64,000 bases of DNA from Lasioglossum baleicum (Eukaryota; Arthropoda; Insecta; Hymenoptera; Halictidae). This document shows, piece by piece, positions 31,983 to 42,802 of the stretch. The notes under the pieces are model-generated. The model saw only the letters and a list, made by a program, of their open reading frames with translations. It was not told where the DNA came from and did no database searches. Position 1 is the stretch's first letter; every line of letters begins with the position of its first letter. The stretch lies in assembly GCF_051020765.1 (NCBI RefSeq), contig NW_027469115.1, forward strand, positions 1 to 64,000, given 5' to 3'. The translations under genes and the position numbers were made by a program.

Positions 31983-33105
31983 CACAGTGGTCTGGATTGG
32001 AAAATCGTGTGCCTTTCTGCCCAAAAACGAACTTTCTCGTATCGATATCTATAAACATTGCTTCCCAAATGTTCACAGACCTCGGAAATGAAGAAAATAG
32101 TACAATTTAATAAATATAATAGTTGCAATAAACATTGAAAATAGGACATTTTAAGAGGAGGATTTTTCACGAGAAAAATTGCTTCTCTGTGATGCGGTGC
32201 CCTGACGTTCCTATTTAATATTACCTCTCGCTTTTTTTTTTATATTGAAGAGCAGACTTTTGTGATAAAAATCATATCTTTCTATTATTTATTAACGTAA
32301 ATACTCTATTTATATAATAATGCTCAATGCCGTAAGAAAAATTTGTGAAGTCCTTTCCATTTAAGATGGTATATCTTTAAAGTTTAGCCGAGTTTAGCTT
32401 TCTAATTAATTGGAATATTTTTAGTACACCTTCCTTCTAAATAATCATGAAAAAATTAATTCCGCCCCTCTCCGCCCGCTCAAATTATTATTGTTTAAAG
32501 CCATTAAAGTTGGTAATAGAATGTTTGCGAGGTATATTGTTGGTACAAATTATTATCAGGTGACTTCACATAGCGAAAAATGTAAGATTTTAGTGTTAAA
32601 TATTGCATCCGAGGTAATTCTTTAGTATTAAAATATAATAGAAGTTTTTCAATTCTGTTTCGTTCTGATATTTCGCTCACCTCTAGTAAAATAAAGATAT
32701 AAGGTAGTAGGCTCGTTTCGTTTTTTAATTTGACACGCTTGTAATGCGTTTTTACCTTTACGGTAATTTTTTTTGTGTATGTTGATTGCAACAAGACTTC
32801 TCAAATTTATATTTTACGTATTCCATAAAACGTTACACATGTGTGAAACATAAATATAAAAAATACATATTTAGAAAGTAAAAAATAGTATGTACGATTA
32901 TATTCCAAAAATTTTTTTTTAAATCAAAAATATCAATGAAAATTTATAAAAAATTATTGTTTAACAAATGCAAAAAATATTTAATTACCTATAGTTAAAA
33001 ATGACTATTTTTTAAATATTTTTAGTGAAAATTTCATTGCAGTATCTCTACTGGTTCAAAAGTTATAACAAAATGGCACACGATTTTCCAATCCAGACCA
33101 CTGTG
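31983..33105. mobile_element. Transib-like element, mirror copy in the right arm
   Basis: Reverse-complement counterpart of 22965-24113. It has the same CACAGTGGTCTGG ends and the duplication CGTCA at 31978-31982 and 33106-33110. It is about 26 bp shorter than its partner. It was carried along by palindrome formation rather than inserted separately, because the flanks match too. Confidence 0.72.
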
Positions 33106-34220
33106 CGTCAGTGATTTAAATTTTGAACAAAATATGTTTATATTCCTTGGAGTTTCCACTGTAAAATGAGCCCTTCAAAAGAAATGGAGATATAAAAATT
33201 GGCGTCACAAGGAGCTGGCAACGGACGCTGTATACGACTAAATAACCCCATTTACACCTCGAGAATAATATTAGCAACCAGTCTTGACCAACGATGCCTT
33301 TTTAAGTGAAAGGTAACAACCCTGGAACAGACATTTTCTGACGTAAGGATCGACAGCGTCGGTCCTGAAATTACATATTTCATTCACGTAGTGAAAAAAC
33401 ATTTTAGATTTGTCTATGTCCAACAAGTGATCCAATACACTGCCTCGTAAGTACGAGCGATAGCGGAACAGCAGTGGGTTAGGATACGATACCGTTACCG
33501 CCCACTACATACTACGCAATTGTAGGGGATGGCGGCAAGACGCCAACACGCATGGATTCGAACTGGTGACATTGTACTTGGTGTAAGCCTGAGAAGAAGG
33601 TTCCCAGGCAGGATTACGGTGACGTGTCTAGGTGCGAATGCGCGGACGATTGGATCAGAGTGGAGGAGGCAGGACTCGTTTCACATGCATTTTCGGCTGT
33701 ATTAAAATACTTATTACAGCGGTCACACATACTACGCAGCGTGCGCCATCGAAGTCAACACATTGAGACTACGGGCGCGCGGCTGGGGTCGGGCTAGGCA
33801 GACCACGGGCGCGCGGCTGGGGTCGGGCTAGGCAGACCCAGGCAGACCCAACCCGGTAGACTCGATTTCTTTCAGTGCCGTTCCCGGGGCTGTTCTCTAC
33901 AGGGAGATTTATGACAGGTCCTTACTATTGAGCTGGAAGTCGACACTTCCTCGACCAACACGTTTTGACTGTAATTTTCAAATCACTCGACGATGTCGAG
34001 CCACTCTCGGGCCGCTTGATATGTCACGAATAGACTGCGGATCTTTATGCATTTATAGCAAACTTGAGTAGATGAAATTGATAGTTGTTGGAAAATTTTT
34101 TAAATTGTAGATGTCAATATATGATTTCTCCTCTATTAAAATCATTAAGGGAAGAGATGACATTCAATGTAGTTTCTATTTCCTGTAATCGACGCTGACA
34201 TTTTTTATTTTGCATAAAGA

Positions 34221-35276
34221 TCCGCAGTCTATCCGTGACACACTATCAGGTGGCCCGGTGGCCCGAGAGTGGCTCGACTTCGTCGAGCGCTTTCAGACGT
34301 CAGACAGAAGCGGACAAGTTCGTGCGAACGCAGAATTGAATCTCGAGTAGCGCGAAAACTCGCTCGCCCGAACTTGTCCGATTCTTTCCGAACCCGCCCG
34401 ACGAGATCGAGACACTCCCGGGCAGCTCGAAACCCCTTGGCAGCCCGATGCACTCGGGTAGCTTGAAACGCGCTCGAGCCGAAAATTATAAATTTCAACA
34501 CTCTACACCTACCGAACCTTAAAAGTAACTGGTAAATGTTTCTTTGTATGAAAGTGATGAGATTGATTTTATTTAGACTTTATGCAGCTTTCCTTGTAAT
34601 ATGTTATAATGTATTGGCTCGTTCGGAAAGTCATTTCGTTTTCTCCTTTGCTGAAGAAACAATTCAATTCAATTCAATTTGATTTCTATTTCTTGCAATC
34701 GATATAGTAAATTTTTATTTTGCAGAAAGATCCGCAGTCTATCCGTGACACACCATCGGGTGGCCCGGTGGCCCGAGAGTGGCTCGACTTCGTCGAGCGC
34801 GTTCAGACGTCAGACAGAAGCGGACAAGTTCGTGCGAACGCAGAATTGAATCTCGAGTAGCGCGAAAACTCGCTCGCCCGAACTTGTCCGATTCTTTCCG
34901 AACCCGCCCGACGAGATCGAGACACTCCCGGGCAGCCCGATGCACTCGGGTAGCTGGAAACGCGCTCGAGCCGAAAATTATAAATTAAGTTTCTTTTCCC
35001 TTCTACGACACATTTTTTTTAGCACGAAGACGTTTCAACCCTCTACACCTACCGAACCTTAAAAGTAACTGGTAAATGTTTCTTTGTATGAAAATGATGA
35101 GATTGATTTTATTTAGACTTTATGCAGCTCTCCTATTGTAATATGTTAATGTATTAGCTCGTTCGGAAAGTCATTTCGTTTTCTCCTTTGCTGAAGAAAT
35201 AATTCAATTCAATTTAGTTTCTATTTCCTGTAATCGACGCTGACATTTTTTATTTTGCAGAAAGATCCGCAGTCTA
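34221..35276 (-). repeat. Mirror copies of the 503-bp tandem unit
   Basis: Two units, split near 34735, mirror 20832-21839. The unit nearer the BEL element has an extra stretch of about 55 bp (near 34985-35040, tcttttcccttctacgacac) and lacks about 20 bp near 34940. The ORFs here follow the repeat. Confidence 0.8.
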
Positions 35277-35303
35277 GTAATGACAAACGGAAGCATTGCC
35301 ATC

Positions 35304-35728
35304 TGTTCTCGATACCTTCGATCTTATCGGAACACTCTAAATATTTATTTTATCGCCGGTTCACGTGAGGAAGGAATTAGTCCAGGTTGGATTGAACAAC
35401 GCGAGAACCTCGTTTTAAATAAACACTTCGTCTTTATTAGCTAACAGTAGGAACACGGGCTCCTTGGTCCTAGACCGTTTGCTTTCTCGATTCGCTCGGC
35501 GCGATACTCTGCTTGTCGTACGTGTGTTTTCGATTCGCGGTTCTAAACGCTTCTGTTCGACTTCGCTCTCTCACGGGCAACGGAGACTTCGCGACGCTCG
35601 CATTGTTTTTCTCCGCTGCTCGCGATCTTCTTGAGCGCTAACGGTCATCGCTAAGGTGTTTGAATTTAAACTCCTATACATGAAAGTAGCGCGCTGGCGA
35701 GATCGAGCGTACCGACTCAGCCGGAACA
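35304..35728 (-). repeat. 3' LTR of BEL-1
   Basis: 425 bp. On the minus strand it begins TGTTCCGG and ends GAGAACA. It follows the minus-strand purine-rich tract at about 35729-35742 (gaggcgggcggtc). Confidence 0.95.
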
Positions 35729-35817
35729 GACCGCCCGCCTCGTATCCGACAGGTACGATCGGTAACGCTTATATGTGTGCAATTACAAATCAAATTCCTT
35801 ACAACCTATGAGTAACG

Positions 35818-38800
35818 TTACTCCGCTTCGCACGCCGCGATCGGTAAAGGGCAGATCTGGGCGATTGGCCTCACAAAGGTAGAGGTAGCGGTTCGGACCG
35901 TCACCACACGGACCTTGCCATCTTTTCCTGTGCAGCAGGCAACAACACGCGCTAAATCCCACTTGCATGGTGGTAATAGATGGTTCTTCAATAAGACCAT
36001 CCTCCCTACACGGATATTGGGAGTTTCCTTAACCCATTTATGTCGTTGTTGTAGCGAGTGTAAATAGTCGTGATGCCAAGCGCGCCAGAAATGCTCGTAC
36101 ATGTGGCGAACGCGTTGATAGCGAGATAGACGATTTTCGTTTACATTTAGAACAGTTTCTGCGGGGACGGTGGTCAATGGGACTCCAATCAGAAAGTGTC
36201 CCGGCGTTAATACCGTAAAATCGTGTGGATCGTTCGACATTGGAAAAATTGGCCTCGAATTTAGACAGGCTTCGACTTGACAAAGTAGCGTATTGAACTC
36301 CTCGATAGAGAGGGTATGGTTGCCCACAACCCGACGCAAATGGTGCTTCATTGCTTTGACCCCGGCCTCCCAAAGACCACCGAAGTGAGGAGTCGCGGGA
36401 GGTATGAAGTGCCACGTGGTTCCGTCGATGGCTAGGCGAGATGCCAGGTTGGCGTCTTTGGTAATTGTCCGAAACGTGCGGGAGAGCTCTCTGTCAGCTC
36501 CTTGAAAAGTCGTTCCGTTGTCGCTGTATAGATCGCTGGGAATTCCGCGGCGCGCTACAAATCGGTTGAGCGCGGCGAGAAACGCGGTAGTGGTATAATC
36601 CCCTACGCGTTCAAGGTGTATTGCACGTGTGGAAAGACATACGAACAGAGCAACGTAATTCTTTCGGGTACGTTGACCCCTGCTCGTGACGGGTAGTATG
36701 TAATAAGGACCGGCATAGTCGACGCCGGTATGTAAAAACGCTCTCGAGGGAGTGACTCTCGCGGACGGAAGGTCACCCATAATTTGTGTTGGTGTACTTG
36801 CCCGATGGCGCGTGCAAGCGACACAACGATAAATACGGAATCGTACCATATTTCTGGCTCCAATGACCCAATACATTTGACGCATGATTCTAAGCGTTAA
36901 TTGTGGACCTCCGTGAAGGGCTCGAAGGTGAGCATGGTCGACAATGAGCTCAGCTATTCGACCGTTGGGGAGGATGATGGGATGTTTCTCATCATACGGC
37001 AATGTAGAGTGTCTCAGCCGCCCGCCAAGACGTACGATGTTTTGTTCGTCCAGAAAAGGGTGTAATTTGAGCAATGGGCTCTTCGATGGGAGAGCGCGTC
37101 CTTGGCGGAGCGCTTGAATTTCATTTGGAAAGGCTGCGCACTGGGCTGTTCTGCACCAGTACAGTCGTGCCTCGTGGACATTTACGGCCGTTAATCTCGT
37201 CAGAGTTTTTGGCTCCGACGATTGTTTGGGTCTCGCGTTCGTTATGCCCCCTCGAAGTTCTGCGATCACGGTAGCATCATGATTTGGGTCGGTTTCCCGA
37301 CAATCAGTTCGTCGAGCAGGCCAATGTTGAGGCGATTTTCCAAGCCATGGTGGCCCGTGCCACCATAACGCGTGATCTCTAAGTTCGCTCGGAAGAATGC
37401 CGCGGGACGCGCAATCAGCCGGATTTGAGGCAGTCGGAACATGTCTCCATGACGCCGAAGGGAGTCGTGACTGAATATCCGCGACACGGTTAGCCACGAA
37501 TGTGTTCCACGTGGACGGATGCTTATTCATCCAATCGAGAACGACTGTAGAATCAGTCCAGCAATATATCGGTGCGGTGGGACACTGCAGAGTGGAAAGA
37601 ATCGACTCTATGAGTTTCGACAATAGAACTGCGGCATTAAGTTCGAGACGCGGAATGCTAAGGGTTTTAAGCGGAGCCACCTTAGATTTCGCGGCTATCA
37701 AGGTCGTCTTCACGCTCGTGTTAGCTTGAATCACGCGGATGTATACGGCGGCCGCGAACGCCCGACTCGACGCGTCGGAGAATCCGTGTAATTCGTACTC
37801 GGCTGTGGTAGACGTTACTCCGGTCCAACGGGGAATCCGGATTTCGTTCAAGTCTTGGAGTGACCGACAATACGATTGCCATTTTTCGAGAAGATCGGCA
37901 GGAAGCCTTTCGTCCCAGTCACGCTCGCGCATCCATAACTCCTGGATCAACATTTTTGCCGTGATTACGATAGGAGTGGCCCATCCCAAAGGGTCGAATA
38001 GCTTGGCGATGGAAGACAACACGGTGCGTTTAGTTGAGCCAATGTCACCAGGGATATGGGTTTTGAAAAGAAATGTATCGGTCCGCGGGGACCACGCTAC
38101 TCCAAGAATTTTCAGACTCGTATCGACCTCTAGGGGATGGTCCAGTGGAACTTCGTGTTCCCCCTGAGGAATCTCAGTGAAGAGGGTAGGATCGTTAGCC
38201 GACCACTTATGCAAGTGGAATCCACCGGCTAGAAGCAAGGCTTGTAATTGACGGCACATCTCCCGCGCGGTGTTGATGTCGTCAGCGCCGAATAGTACGT
38301 CATCTACATAGATGTTTTGTTGCAATATAGTCTTAGCAAGAGGAAATTTGTCGCCCTCATCATCGGCTAGTTGATTCAGTACGCGAATAGCTAAATAGGG
38401 TGCACACGCAGTACCGTAAGTGACGGTAGTTAGTCGACAGGGTCTCACAACGTCGCTACCAGGGGGACGCCAGAGTATGCGCTGATAATCGCAATCCAGC
38501 GGGTGCACGCGAATTTGGCGGAACATCTTGGCGACATCCGCAGTCAGGACAAATTGATGCTGTCTCCAACGCGCGATAACAGCGAACAGTTCGTTCTGCA
38601 ATTTGGGGCCTACTTGTAAATATGTGTTGAGGGACGTTCCGTTTGATGTAGCGCACGATGCGTTAAATACGACTCGCAGTTTTGTCGTTAGACTATGTTC
38701 CTTTATCACGGGATGGTGTGGAAGGTATACTGCTGGGACGTTAGACTGCTCATTTAACGGAACAAACTCCATATGTCCGAGCTCTCGATATTTCGCTAAA

Positions 38801-41058
38801 AAATCGTGATATGCTTGCGCATGTCCTGTATCTCGCTCCAAGCGTCGCTCGAGTCGTGTGTATTGACGCGTCGCAATTGTCAATGACTCCCCGATCGGCG
38901 GGGGGAACGTTTTAAAGGGAAGGCGTACCACATAACGTCCCGCTTCGTCCCGCTGGTGCGTCTCTCTAAAATGTCTTTCGCATTGTTTCTCATCTTCGGT
39001 AAGATGCGGTTTCACGACTACTTCTTCGGTTTCCCAAAACCGTTTTAGTAACTCGTCGGCTTCCGCGTTGACCATATGAATGGACGCGACGTTAAAATGC
39101 TCAGCTGACTCCCCACCGGTAGAGGGTCCGGAAAGTATCCAGCCGAATATCGTTAGTTGTGCAGTCGGACTGCCGAAGGGGCCTTGGCGAAGGTCATTAA
39201 GGAGAATCGCACCATAGAGATCTGCGCCAATAAGTAAATCTATCGGACAGTTGTCGAAGGGTTCAGGATCCGCGAGCTCCAGCCCTTGTAAGTGTGGCCA
39301 AGACGCGACCGGGCGTGTCTTTGTTGCAGCATATGAAGTTATCCGTTGAAATACGTACACGTTAATTGGGAGGGACGGTCCCTTCCCATGTACCGGTTCA
39401 ATCCCAAGATTGAGGAATGACTTGGATTTCCCGCTATATGTGTCGCCAAAACAGTTGACGGTTAGGCTTGTTTTTTGCCTCCGAGTGCGTAACGTCTGTG
39501 CTAGTGTTTCGGATATGAAACTGTATGTGGAACCTTGATCGAGTAAGGCCTTTGTTTGTATCATGCGGCCTTCTACCGTGCGAAGGATGACACGTGCTGT
39601 CGCAAGAATAACCGATTGGGCGCGTGTTTGGGTTTGAAGTACTGTGTGTACTAATGACGTCTCGTTGGCAAAGTCGATTCCGCAATCGTTTGAATTCGAT
39701 ATGGCGTTCTCGGAACCGTTCGCTGTCGTACGATTGGCGGAGGCACTCGCGGGAGTGCTGATTTTCGTTTGAGGGTTACGGCCCGCCATCGAGCTGTCGG
39801 TATCGCGATGTAACGACGTATGATGCGCTTGACTACATTTGTAGCATCTTGATTGACTGCGGCACTCGTTCAAGCAGTGCCCTTTACGTAGGCAGTTCAC
39901 GCAACATTTCAATCGTTTTACGATAACGAGGCGGCGTTGTAGATCGGCACGGTTATATTCGTCACAACGATAGAGGGGGTGACTCCCGGAACAATGCGGA
40001 CATTTATTCGTGGTCGCACTATTGGGTTGTACGGTCGCTATATGCGTTTTCGCAACGGTTCGAGACGCATTGGAGGTGCCTGTGGAGGGTCCATCTAGAC
40101 CACGCATTCGCGTATTAATGAACGCAATGAACTGCTCCCACGTCGGAGGGTCATAGGATTCTCCGAGTTTGAGGTTCCATTCGTGACGCGTTCGCGGAGC
40201 CAGTTTTTGGCTAAGAGTATGGACCAGCCAATCGTCCCAATTATCTACCGGACGGCCGAGATTTTTGAGGGCGGTGATTGACGAGTCCGCCGTATCGCGC
40301 AACGCACGGAGTCCGTCTGCAGTTTCGTATTTCATTACCGGTGTGTCCGCAATCGCGCTTAGATGAGTCGTTATGAGTAGTCGCGTGTTCTCGAACTCAT
40401 CGTTGAGTTTCTTCCATGCGTGGGTGAAATTCGATTCCGTGATTCTAATATTACTCAATAACTTAAGCGCGGCGCCTGTTAAACTGGCTTTAAGATAATG
40501 AAGACGTTCGACATTCGTTAACGTTTCATCGTTTATGACCATCGATTGGAACATGTCGCGAAAATCCTCCCACTCAATACGAACACCCGAGAATGTCGGT
40601 ACATCGATACGTGACAATTTTGTCTTACGACCTGTGACGCCCTTAGTGTGGTCCTTGGAATCGTCTCCGGCTGTGTGGGTGGATGGGTGGTTGGTCAGTG
40701 TGTGGAGAATCTCGGACATGTAGTCGGTAGTCGTCAGATACACGTCCTCCGCTTTGGAGAAGGCATCAGTCGCGAAGTAGTTCAGGTCTATGCGGTCAGC
40801 CTCGGTGGATTCCTGGTGTAGTTGTGTGTCCAGTTGTTGACACCTGTCCCAGAGTACGTCCAGGGCCTTCATTCGGTTTTTAACCTTTGCAGTAGTATAG
40901 TTTTGAACTCCCACTTTTTTCAAATTGGGCAAGGCGCGTTCAATTTGAGTGATCGTCCTTTCTTGCTCGACGATAACACGTTGGAGGTCATCCATGGCTA
41001 ATTTTAAACTGGCGCACTGGTTTTGCTTTAACGGTTTCCCGAGTGGGTTTGAACTCAC
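35818..41058 (-). CDS. gag-pol: BEL/Pao Gag-Pol polyprotein (BEL-1)
   Basis: 1746 codons, uninterrupted. The N-terminal Gag (DUF1759-type, about residues 140-330) is followed by Cys-rich knuckles at about 376-408 (CCVNCLRKGHCLNEC and CYKCSQAHH). The aspartic protease motif LLDQGSTYSF is near 504. RT follows with YVDDVLFG near 919. RNase H (HGFSDASSRAF) is near 1090. The integrase HHCC region is near 1380-1420 and the catalytic SDNGTTF near 1512 with HFGGLWE near 1559. A C-terminal DUF5641-like part contains TPGHFLIG. All domains expected for the Pao/BEL family are in order. The ATG at 41058 is the first in the frame and lies about 110 bases inside the primer site. Confidence 0.96.
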   Translation of the reverse strand: MSSNPLGKPLKQNQCASLKLAMDDLQRVIVEQERTITQIERALPNLKKVGVQNYTTAKVKNRMKALDVLWDRCQQLDTQLHQESTEADRIDLNYFATDAFSKAEDVYLTTTDYMSEILHTLTNHPSTHTAGDDSKDHTKGVTGRKTKLSRIDVPTFSGVRIEWEDFRDMFQSMVINDETLTNVERLHYLKASLTGAALKLLSNIRITESNFTHAWKKLNDEFENTRLLITTHLSAIADTPVMKYETADGLRALRDTADSSITALKNLGRPVDNWDDWLVHTLSQKLAPRTRHEWNLKLGESYDPPTWEQFIAFINTRMRGLDGPSTGTSNASRTVAKTHIATVQPNSATTNKCPHCSGSHPLYRCDEYNRADLQRRLVIVKRLKCCVNCLRKGHCLNECRSQSRCYKCSQAHHTSLHRDTDSSMAGRNPQTKISTPASASANRTTANGSENAISNSNDCGIDFANETSLVHTVLQTQTRAQSVILATARVILRTVEGRMIQTKALLDQGSTYSFISETLAQTLRTRRQKTSLTVNCFGDTYSGKSKSFLNLGIEPVHGKGPSLPINVYVFQRITSYAATKTRPVASWPHLQGLELADPEPFDNCPIDLLIGADLYGAILLNDLRQGPFGSPTAQLTIFGWILSGPSTGGESAEHFNVASIHMVNAEADELLKRFWETEEVVVKPHLTEDEKQCERHFRETHQRDEAGRYVVRLPFKTFPPPIGESLTIATRQYTRLERRLERDTGHAQAYHDFLAKYRELGHMEFVPLNEQSNVPAVYLPHHPVIKEHSLTTKLRVVFNASCATSNGTSLNTYLQVGPKLQNELFAVIARWRQHQFVLTADVAKMFRQIRVHPLDCDYQRILWRPPGSDVVRPCRLTTVTYGTACAPYLAIRVLNQLADDEGDKFPLAKTILQQNIYVDDVLFGADDINTAREMCRQLQALLLAGGFHLHKWSANDPTLFTEIPQGEHEVPLDHPLEVDTSLKILGVAWSPRTDTFLFKTHIPGDIGSTKRTVLSSIAKLFDPLGWATPIVITAKMLIQELWMRERDWDERLPADLLEKWQSYCRSLQDLNEIRIPRWTGVTSTTAEYELHGFSDASSRAFAAAVYIRVIQANTSVKTTLIAAKSKVAPLKTLSIPRLELNAAVLLSKLIESILSTLQCPTAPIYCWTDSTVVLDWMNKHPSTWNTFVANRVADIQSRLPSASWRHVPTASNPADCASRGILPSELRDHALWWHGPPWLGKSPQHWPARRTDCRETDPNHDATVIAELRGGITNARPKQSSEPKTLTRLTAVNVHEARLYWCRTAQCAAFPNEIQALRQGRALPSKSPLLKLHPFLDEQNIVRLGGRLRHSTLPYDEKHPIILPNGRIAELIVDHAHLRALHGGPQLTLRIMRQMYWVIGARNMVRFRIYRCVACTRHRASTPTQIMGDLPSARVTPSRAFLHTGVDYAGPYYILPVTSRGQRTRKNYVALFVCLSTRAIHLERVGDYTTTAFLAALNRFVARRGIPSDLYSDNGTTFQGADRELSRTFRTITKDANLASRLAIDGTTWHFIPPATPHFGGLWEAGVKAMKHHLRRVVGNHTLSIEEFNTLLCQVEACLNSRPIFPMSNDPHDFTVLTPGHFLIGVPLTTVPAETVLNVNENRLSRYQRVRHMYEHFWRAWHHDYLHSLQQRHKWVKETPNIRVGRMVLLKNHLLPPCKWDLARVVACCTGKDGKVRVVTVRTATSTFVRPIAQICPLPIAACEAE

Positions 41059-41164
41059 TAACCGTACTTACTAGAAGAGATTGTTAATGTCTTTTGGTCA
41101 ATCGGAGTGATCCGATTGCACAGCACTGTCCTCGGCAATTGTTCTCCTCACGATATTATAAAGA

Positions 41165-41181
41165 TCCGGCTCGAAGGACCA
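41165..41181 (-). promoter_or_regulatory. BEL-1 primer binding site (tRNA-Tyr type)
   Basis: On the minus strand it reads TGGTCCTTCGAGCCGGA, five bases after the LTR. It is complementary to the 3' end of insect tRNA-Tyr (CCGGCTCGAAGGACCA). The same site is used in BEL-2. Confidence 0.85.
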
Positions 41182-41186
41182 TAAAA

Positions 41187-41611
41187 TGTTCTCGATACCT
41201 TCGATCTTATCGGAACACTCTAAATATTTATTTTATCGCCGGTTCACGTGAGGAAGGAATTAGTCCAGGTTGGATTGAACAACGCGAGAACCTCGTTTTA
41301 AATAAACACTTCGTCTTTATTAGCTAACAGTAGGAACACGGGCTCCTTGGTCCTAGACCGTTTGCTTTCTCGATTCGCTCGGCGCGATACTCTGCTTGTC
41401 GTACGTGTGTTTTCGATTCGCGGTTCTAAACGCTTCTGTTCGACTTCGCTCTCTCACGGGCAACGGAGACTTCGCGACGCTCGCATTGTTTTTCTCCGCT
41501 GCTCGCGATCTTCTTGAGCGCTAACGGTCATCGCTAAGGTGTTTGAATTTAAACTCCTATACATGAAAGTAGCGCGCTGGCGAGATCGAGCGTACCGACT
41601 CAGCCGGAACA
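41187..41611 (-). repeat. 5' LTR of BEL-1
   Basis: 425 bp, same ends as the other LTR. Outside it is CCATC, then the outermost part of the palindrome arm (41617-42012), which mirrors 20408-20803. Confidence 0.95.
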
Positions 41612-42270
41612 CCATCCCTACACGATAAACAAAATTACTTTCCGAACGACCTGATAGTATGTAGTATGTAATTTAAATAAAAATATTAATTTTTGTCAGT
41701 AAAAAGAAAGACTGCTGCTGCTGCTGCTACACATTTGTACAATAGACATTTACTTTACCGACATCTTAATGTGGAAGATCCACATCAGCGCGACCAGCTC
41801 TGTATCACCTTACCGGGGCGAGAGACCCCCTGCTCCCTAGTACAAGGCCTGTACGTGCCTGTATGGCGCTGCGTACGGCATTCGAAACATTGGCGCGACT
41901 GTGTTGCCCTCTTACGGTGAGGCAAAATCCCCCACCGTTTTCCGTGCAGCCTCGCGGCAGCAGGGATCCAAAACGCGACATTGCTGCCCGGTGCAGCCCT
42001 GGTTGTCTGGGTTGATCTTCAAATCTATTTGTCGTGAACTAATTTCGAATAACAAAACATAGTATTTATTTATTACGATACAGATTTATTCGTTACTAAT
42101 AAATAATTTTTCTCCAAATAATATCGTTACTCGTGATTCAGGAATAAATTCTTACATTATTCTTTGTACGATAATCAAAATAAAATTTGCCCAACATTGC
42201 CTATACACATCATATAATTATAGTATAACAAACTAAAATAACATACTTTGGTAATGTATATTATACTTAC

Positions 42271-42333
42271 GGTATCCATGTATACAATGTGAATAATATA
42301 AAGTTGTGCAATTGGTGGTTTAGGAGGTAAAAC
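42271..42333 (-). pseudogene. Isolated exon of a second FLYWCH/Mutator-like transposase
   Basis: On the minus strand an acceptor (ctattcaag) precedes a 63-nt phase-0 exon ending at the donor gtaagt (42265-42270). It encodes VLPPKPPIAQLYIIHIVYMD, homologous to exon 3 of the gene at 17311-20407 (63 nt, same phase). The DNA is clearly diverged, so this is a paralogue rather than part of the young palindrome. I found no neighbouring exons with confidence in 42013-42800. Confidence 0.6.
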
Positions 42334-42802
42334 CTTGAATAGAAATAAAATGCAAATTGTATAGAATTGAATAGAAATAAAATATAATATATGTATATAC
42401 ATCTTTTCCATTATTTCGTATTAAAAGAATATTTGTATCACATTATGTCCCCCTTCATATGAAACAACTTTCGGAAGAACATTTTTTAACATTTTCTGTT
42501 CCTTCTAAGAAATTAAAAACAGTCCAACTATTATATAATTCGTTGATACATAATACATATATACATTCAGTATTATGTCTATACTACATATTATATGAAT
42601 ACCAGGTATTTCGTTTATCTCATCCATTTTAATGTCTTCATTACTTTTACAAATAACAAAATATACAAAACAATAGTTCCCCGACGGCACACCGGCTCGG
42701 TTTCAGCCTGGCCCCTGTGGACAAAAGGGCGCGTTTTCCGCCTGCCGAGGGCTCGAGCCCAGGGCCCGACGGCCGGGCTAGGATTCAGCCGATTTGCAAG
42801 AT

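Larger units (their letters stand above)
35304..41611 (-). mobile_element. Complete BEL/Pao LTR retrotransposon (BEL-1)
   Basis: 6308 bp with 425-bp LTRs (35304-35728 and 41187-41611) that read as identical. The 5-bp duplication CCATC lies at 35299-35303 and 41612-41616. The coding strand is minus, with a tRNA-Tyr-type primer site and one long polyprotein ORF without frameshift or stop. It lies in the right arm of the giant palindrome; the empty site GATGG is kept at 20804-20808. It appears intact and young, so it may be active. Confidence 0.96.
20408..42012. repeat. Giant palindrome, about 4.85-kb arms, 2.2-kb loop
   Basis: Arm 1 is 20408-25262; arm 2 is 27439-42012 in reverse complement, interrupted by a Copia element (27780-31195) and a BEL element (35304-41611). 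With those and their 5-bp target duplications removed, arm 2 is about 4.84 kb, so the arms match end to end. Outer ends read acccagacaaccagggctgc. Differences between arms are scattered substitutions plus copy-number changes in short tandem repeats. The arms contain a 503-bp tandem pair, a Transib-like element and mariner-like ends. No ORF in the arms looks like a transposase for the whole structure. Confidence 0.93.

Noticed and set aside
20408..42012. Giant palindrome as a pure assembly artefact
   Set aside because: The arms differ in tandem-repeat counts and in two LTR insertions with target duplications, which a mirrored contig error would not create; long reads would still be decisive.
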